64,000 nucleotides of DNA from Pseudomonas farris (GTDB taxonomy: Bacteria; Pseudomonadota; Gammaproteobacteria; Pseudomonadales; Pseudomonadaceae), in contig NZ_JAHSTV010000014.1 of NCBI RefSeq assembly GCF_019145235.1, positions 1 through 64,000 on the forward strand, in the 5' to 3' direction. The translations under genes were made by a program, and so were the position numbers. The notes under the pieces are model-generated. The model was not told the DNA's origin, ran no database searches, and saw only the letters and a program-made list of their open reading frames with translations. Shown piece by piece: positions 61,518-64,000 of this stretch (the first letter of the stretch is position 1; every line of letters begins with the position of its first letter).

Positions 61518-62336
61518 TTATTCGGCTCGGGCCCGGACATGTATCGCCGCGAACGGCTCATTCTGCACCAGCTCGACCAAGGATTCCTTGACCAGTTCGA
61601 GGATCGCCATAAAGGTCACCACCACCCCCAGGCGCCCTTCTTCAGCGGTGAACAGCTCGACAAACGGCACAAAACCGCCGCCTTTGAGCCGTTCCAGCAC
61701 ATCGCTCATGCGCTCGCGGGTGGACAGCGCTTCACGGCTGACCTGGTGGCTTTCGAACATGTCGCCACGGCGCAGGACCTCGGCCATGGACATCAGCAAC
61801 TCTCCCAGGCTCACATCCGGCAACAATTTGCGCGCCCGGGCTTCCGGGGCATCGAGCTTGGGCACCACCACGTCGCGGCCGACGCGGCTCAGGCCATCGA
61901 TGCCTTCGGCGGCAGCCTTGAAGCGCTCGTATTCCTGCAGACGACGGATCAGTTCGGCGCGAGGATCGTCTTCTTCGTCTTCGATCGTCTCGGCACGGGG
62001 CAACAGCATCCGCGATTTGATCTCGGCCAGCATCGCGGCCATCACCAGGTACTCGGCGGCCAGCTCCAGGCGCACCGACTGCATCAACTCGACATAGCCC
62101 ATGTACTGACGGGTGATTTCCGCCACCGGGATGTCGAGGATGTTGATGTTCTGTTTGCGGATCAGGTACAGCAGCAAGTCGAGCGGGCCTTCGAAGGCCT
62201 CAAGGAATACTTCGAGCGCATCCGGCGGGATGTACAGGTCCTGCGGCATTTCCATGACCGCCTGGCCATAGACCATGGCGAAAGGCAGTTCTTGCTGGGC
62301 GCCGGCCTGGCTGTCGACGGGTTCTACTGCAGACAT
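61518..62336 (-). CDS. scpA: ScpA, segregation and condensation protein A
   Basis: A 272-residue kleisin. The signature FEGPLDLLLYLIRKQNINIL lies near residue 50. It bridges the SMC heads with ScpB. It begins directly after the yciO-like gene (no gap), in an operon PHP-yciO-scpA-scpB. A later ATG at about residue 21 or 29 is possible, as the first ~30 residues are weakly conserved. Confidence 0.94.
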   Translation of the reverse strand: MSAVEPVDSQAGAQQELPFAMVYGQAVMEMPQDLYIPPDALEVFLEAFEGPLDLLLYLIRKQNINILDIPVAEITRQYMGYVELMQSVRLELAAEYLVMAAMLAEIKSRMLLPRAETIEDEEDDPRAELIRRLQEYERFKAAAEGIDGLSRVGRDVVVPKLDAPEARARKLLPDVSLGELLMSMAEVLRRGDMFESHQVSREALSTRERMSDVLERLKGGGFVPFVELFTAEEGRLGVVVTFMAILELVKESLVELVQNEPFAAIHVRARAE

Positions 62337-62966
62337 CTAGGCCTCGGCCATGAAAGGCGCAGGGTCGCCGCAACCGACGCGGATGACTTCCGGTTCGCCG
62401 TCGGCGAGGCTGATCACGGTGGATGCCTTGATCCCGCCGAAACCGCCGTCGATGATCAGGTCGACCTGATGCTCGAGCAACTGGCGCATTTCGTAAGGAT
62501 CGCTCAACGGATCGGTGTCGCCAGGCATGATCAGGGTCACGCTCATCAGCGGCTCGCCGAGTTCTTCCAGCAATGCCAGGGCAATAGGATGGCTTGGCAC
62601 ACGCAGGCCGATGGTGCGTTTTTTCGGGTGCAGCAACAGCCGCGGGACTTCGCGGGTGGCGTTGAGAATGAAGGTGTAAGGGCCAGGCAAGTGAGCCTTG
62701 AGCACACGGAAGGTGCCGGTATCGATCTTGGCAAACAGCCCCAACTGCGACAGGTCGCTGCAGATCAGCGCGAAGTTGTGCTTATCATCCAGCTGACGTA
62801 GCCGGCGCACGCGCTCCACGGCGTTTTTGTCGCCGATTTGGCAACCAATGGCGTAGGAAGAGTCTGTGGGATAAATCACCACCCCGCCGTTGCGGATGAT
62901 CTCTACAGCCTGTTTGATCAGGCGCGCTTGCGGGTTTTCCGGATGAATCTGGAAAAATTGACTCAC
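62337..62966 (-). CDS. YciO/TsaC-family protein
   Basis: A 209-residue YrdC-domain protein. PTDSSYAIGCQIGDKNAVER and the KxR-type motif RRLRQLDDKHNFALICSDLS mark the YciO branch rather than true TsaC. The family makes threonylcarbamoyl-AMP for tRNA t6A; YciO itself has weak or uncertain activity. Start is GTG 62964-62966 with AGGTAGAG upstream; the longer frame overlaps the PHP gene. Confidence 0.88.
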   Translation of the reverse strand: MSQFFQIHPENPQARLIKQAVEIIRNGGVVIYPTDSSYAIGCQIGDKNAVERVRRLRQLDDKHNFALICSDLSQLGLFAKIDTGTFRVLKAHLPGPYTFILNATREVPRLLLHPKKRTIGLRVPSHPIALALLEELGEPLMSVTLIMPGDTDPLSDPYEMRQLLEHQVDLIIDGGFGGIKASTVISLADGEPEVIRVGCGDPAPFMAEA

Positions 62967-62979
62967 ATTCTCTACCTGT

Positions 62980-63843
62980 TCAGACGGCGGCAATAATTGG
63001 GTCATGTTTGAATCGACACCACAGTGGTGGCAGATCCTCCGGGAGCGGGCGGTATTCACCGATCTCGGACCAGCCTCCAGGGCCATGAAAATCACTGCCG
63101 GCGCTGACCAGCAGACCAAACTCGCGGGCTAGAATCGCCAAACTGCCCACCTGTTCGGCGGGTTGATGGCCATTGACCACTTCTATCGCGTGGCCCCCTG
63201 CTTGAATATAGTCGGCAATCAGGCGACGACGCTTGCTGCGAGTGAAATCGTAGTGCCAGGGATGCGCCAGGCTGACCCAGGCACCCGCGGCGCGCAGGGT
63301 TTCGACGGTGTCTTCCAGGGTCGGCCAGTGTTGTTTGACGTCCCCCAGTTTGCCGGCGCCCAGCCATTTGCGGAACGCTTCGGCGCGATCCTTGACGAAA
63401 CCTTCGCGCACCATCCAGTCGGCAAAATGCGGACGGGCCGGCGCATTACCGCTGTCGCCCAACTCCTGTTGAATGGCCCGGGCGCCGTCAAGCGCCCCCG
63501 GCATGCCTTTCAACGCCAACTTGCGGCTTATTTCTTCGGACCTTAGCCAGCGGCCATCGTGCAATTTCGCGATGGCCTCGACCAACGGCGGCGCATTGAC
63601 GTCGAACCCGTAGCCCAAAACGTGAATGGTCGCCCCGCCCCAGGTGCAGGACAATTCGACGCCATTGACCAGTTGCATCCCCAGCGCCGTCGCGGCGCTA
63701 CGGGCCTCGTCGAGGCCTTCAAGGGTGTCGTGATCGGTCAAGGCCAGGACTCGCACGCCTTTCTCGAACGCACGCGCAACCAGTACCGCAGGCGCGAGGG
63801 CGCCATCGGAAGCCGTGCTATGGCAGTGCAAATCAACATTCAC
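62980..63843 (-). CDS. PHP-domain phosphoesterase (RNase AM/YciV, TrpH family)
   Basis: A 287-residue PHP enzyme. Metal motifs are VDLHCHSTASDG near the N-terminus, LTDHDTLEG, and the late GSDFHGPG. E. coli YciV (RNase AM) is a 5'-3' exonuclease that matures rRNA 5' ends. Start is GTG 63841-63843. It is divergent from yciB and 14 bases before the yciO-like gene. Confidence 0.92.
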   Translation of the reverse strand: MNVDLHCHSTASDGALAPAVLVARAFEKGVRVLALTDHDTLEGLDEARSAATALGMQLVNGVELSCTWGGATIHVLGYGFDVNAPPLVEAIAKLHDGRWLRSEEISRKLALKGMPGALDGARAIQQELGDSGNAPARPHFADWMVREGFVKDRAEAFRKWLGAGKLGDVKQHWPTLEDTVETLRAAGAWVSLAHPWHYDFTRSKRRRLIADYIQAGGHAIEVVNGHQPAEQVGSLAILAREFGLLVSAGSDFHGPGGWSEIGEYRPLPEDLPPLWCRFKHDPIIAAV

Positions 63844-63930
63844 AGGACTGTGTAACCTCAAATCAGCTGACGCTATCGCGCGTCAATATGTTTGTTATTA
63901 TGCCGCCACATCCTGCTTCTGGCTGCCACT

Positions 63931-64000
63931 GTGAAACAATTCATCGACTTCATCCCGCTCCTGCTGTTTTTCATCGTCTTCAAAATCGATCCACGGATCG
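63931..64000 (+). CDS. yciB: YciB (IspZ), inner membrane septation protein, 5' part
   Basis: Only the first 23 codons are in the window, starting GTG 63931: VKQFIDFIPLLLFFIVFKID, the typical YciB N-terminus. The gene runs off the end. Divergent from the PHP gene, the usual Pseudomonas arrangement. Confidence 0.88.
   Translation, partial: MKQFIDFIPLLLFFIVFKIDPRI

Noticed and set aside
61539..62801. 420-codon plus-strand open frame
   Set aside because: Opposite scpA and the yciO-like gene, both clear family members.
1..64000. CRISPR arrays, tRNA or rRNA genes, insertion sequences, prophage
   Set aside because: None seen: no spaced direct repeats, no cloverleaf or CCA-type ends noticed, and no transposase or phage genes.

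Overview
The window is chromosomal DNA from a Pseudomonas of the fluorescens/putida type. The evidence is the order of genes: fliC-flaG-fliD-fliS-fliT-fleQ-fleS-fleR-fliEFGHIJ-hsbA-hsbR-hptB-fliK, the aromatic amino acid block phhR-phhABC with arfB and aroP2, and the block yciB-(PHP)-yciO-scpA-scpB-rluB. GC content is high, which produces many long antisense shadow frames, and several Pseudomonas-type REP/REPIN hairpins lie between genes. Species cannot be fixed from the sequence alone.

Layout. 1-18 kb (minus strand): flagellar basal body, export and regulation genes from fliK back to fliC, with an Hpt/phosphatase/STAS phosphorelay (HptB-HsbR-HsbA type) set inside the fli block. 18-39.6 kb (minus strand): a large flagellin-glycosylation island between fliC and flgL. 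Read in transcription order it holds a 1190-aa multi-domain glycosyltransferase; a tightly overlapping operon rfbF-rfbG-epimerase-C-methyltransferase-ketoreductase-methyltransferase-CmcI-like methyltransferase; a 978-aa glycosyltransferase; pseB-pseC-pseF-pseG/H-pseI; then a FabH-like ketosynthase, a Maf-family transferase and an 88-aa protein. 39.7-48.1 kb (minus): flgF-flgG-flgH-flgI-flgJ-flgK-flgL. 48.4-52.6 kb: phhR (minus) divergent from phhA-phhB-phhC (plus). 52.6-58.7 kb: small conserved-looking ORFs, an MFS transporter, arfB, an aromatic permease, a ~930-bp gene-free stretch with a strongly AT-rich part, and a two-gene cassette made of a 45-aa peptide and an M29/NicX-like metalloenzyme. 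58.9-64 kb: rluB, scpB, scpA, yciO-like, PHP phosphoesterase and the start of yciB.

How it works together. FleQ with sigma-54 drives fleSR, fliE and flgF operons (three good -24/-12 sites are visible), FleR then serves later genes, and fliC has a sigma-28 site. The island can make CMP-pseudaminic acid completely (all six Pse activities, PseG and PseH fused). It also appears to make a CDP-linked, 3- or 5-C-methylated 6-deoxyhexose by a route that copies the logic of dTDP-noviose/mycarose synthesis but starts from CDP-glucose. A sigma-54-like site precedes this sugar operon, so the sugar supply may be timed with the flagellum.

The most interesting candidates for undescribed biology are (1) the peptide plus M29-like enzyme cassette at 57.5-58.7 kb, which has the architecture of a minimal ribosomal peptide pathway, and (2) the CDP-branched-sugar branch combined with Pse/Maf and Fgt-type transferases on one very short flagellin.
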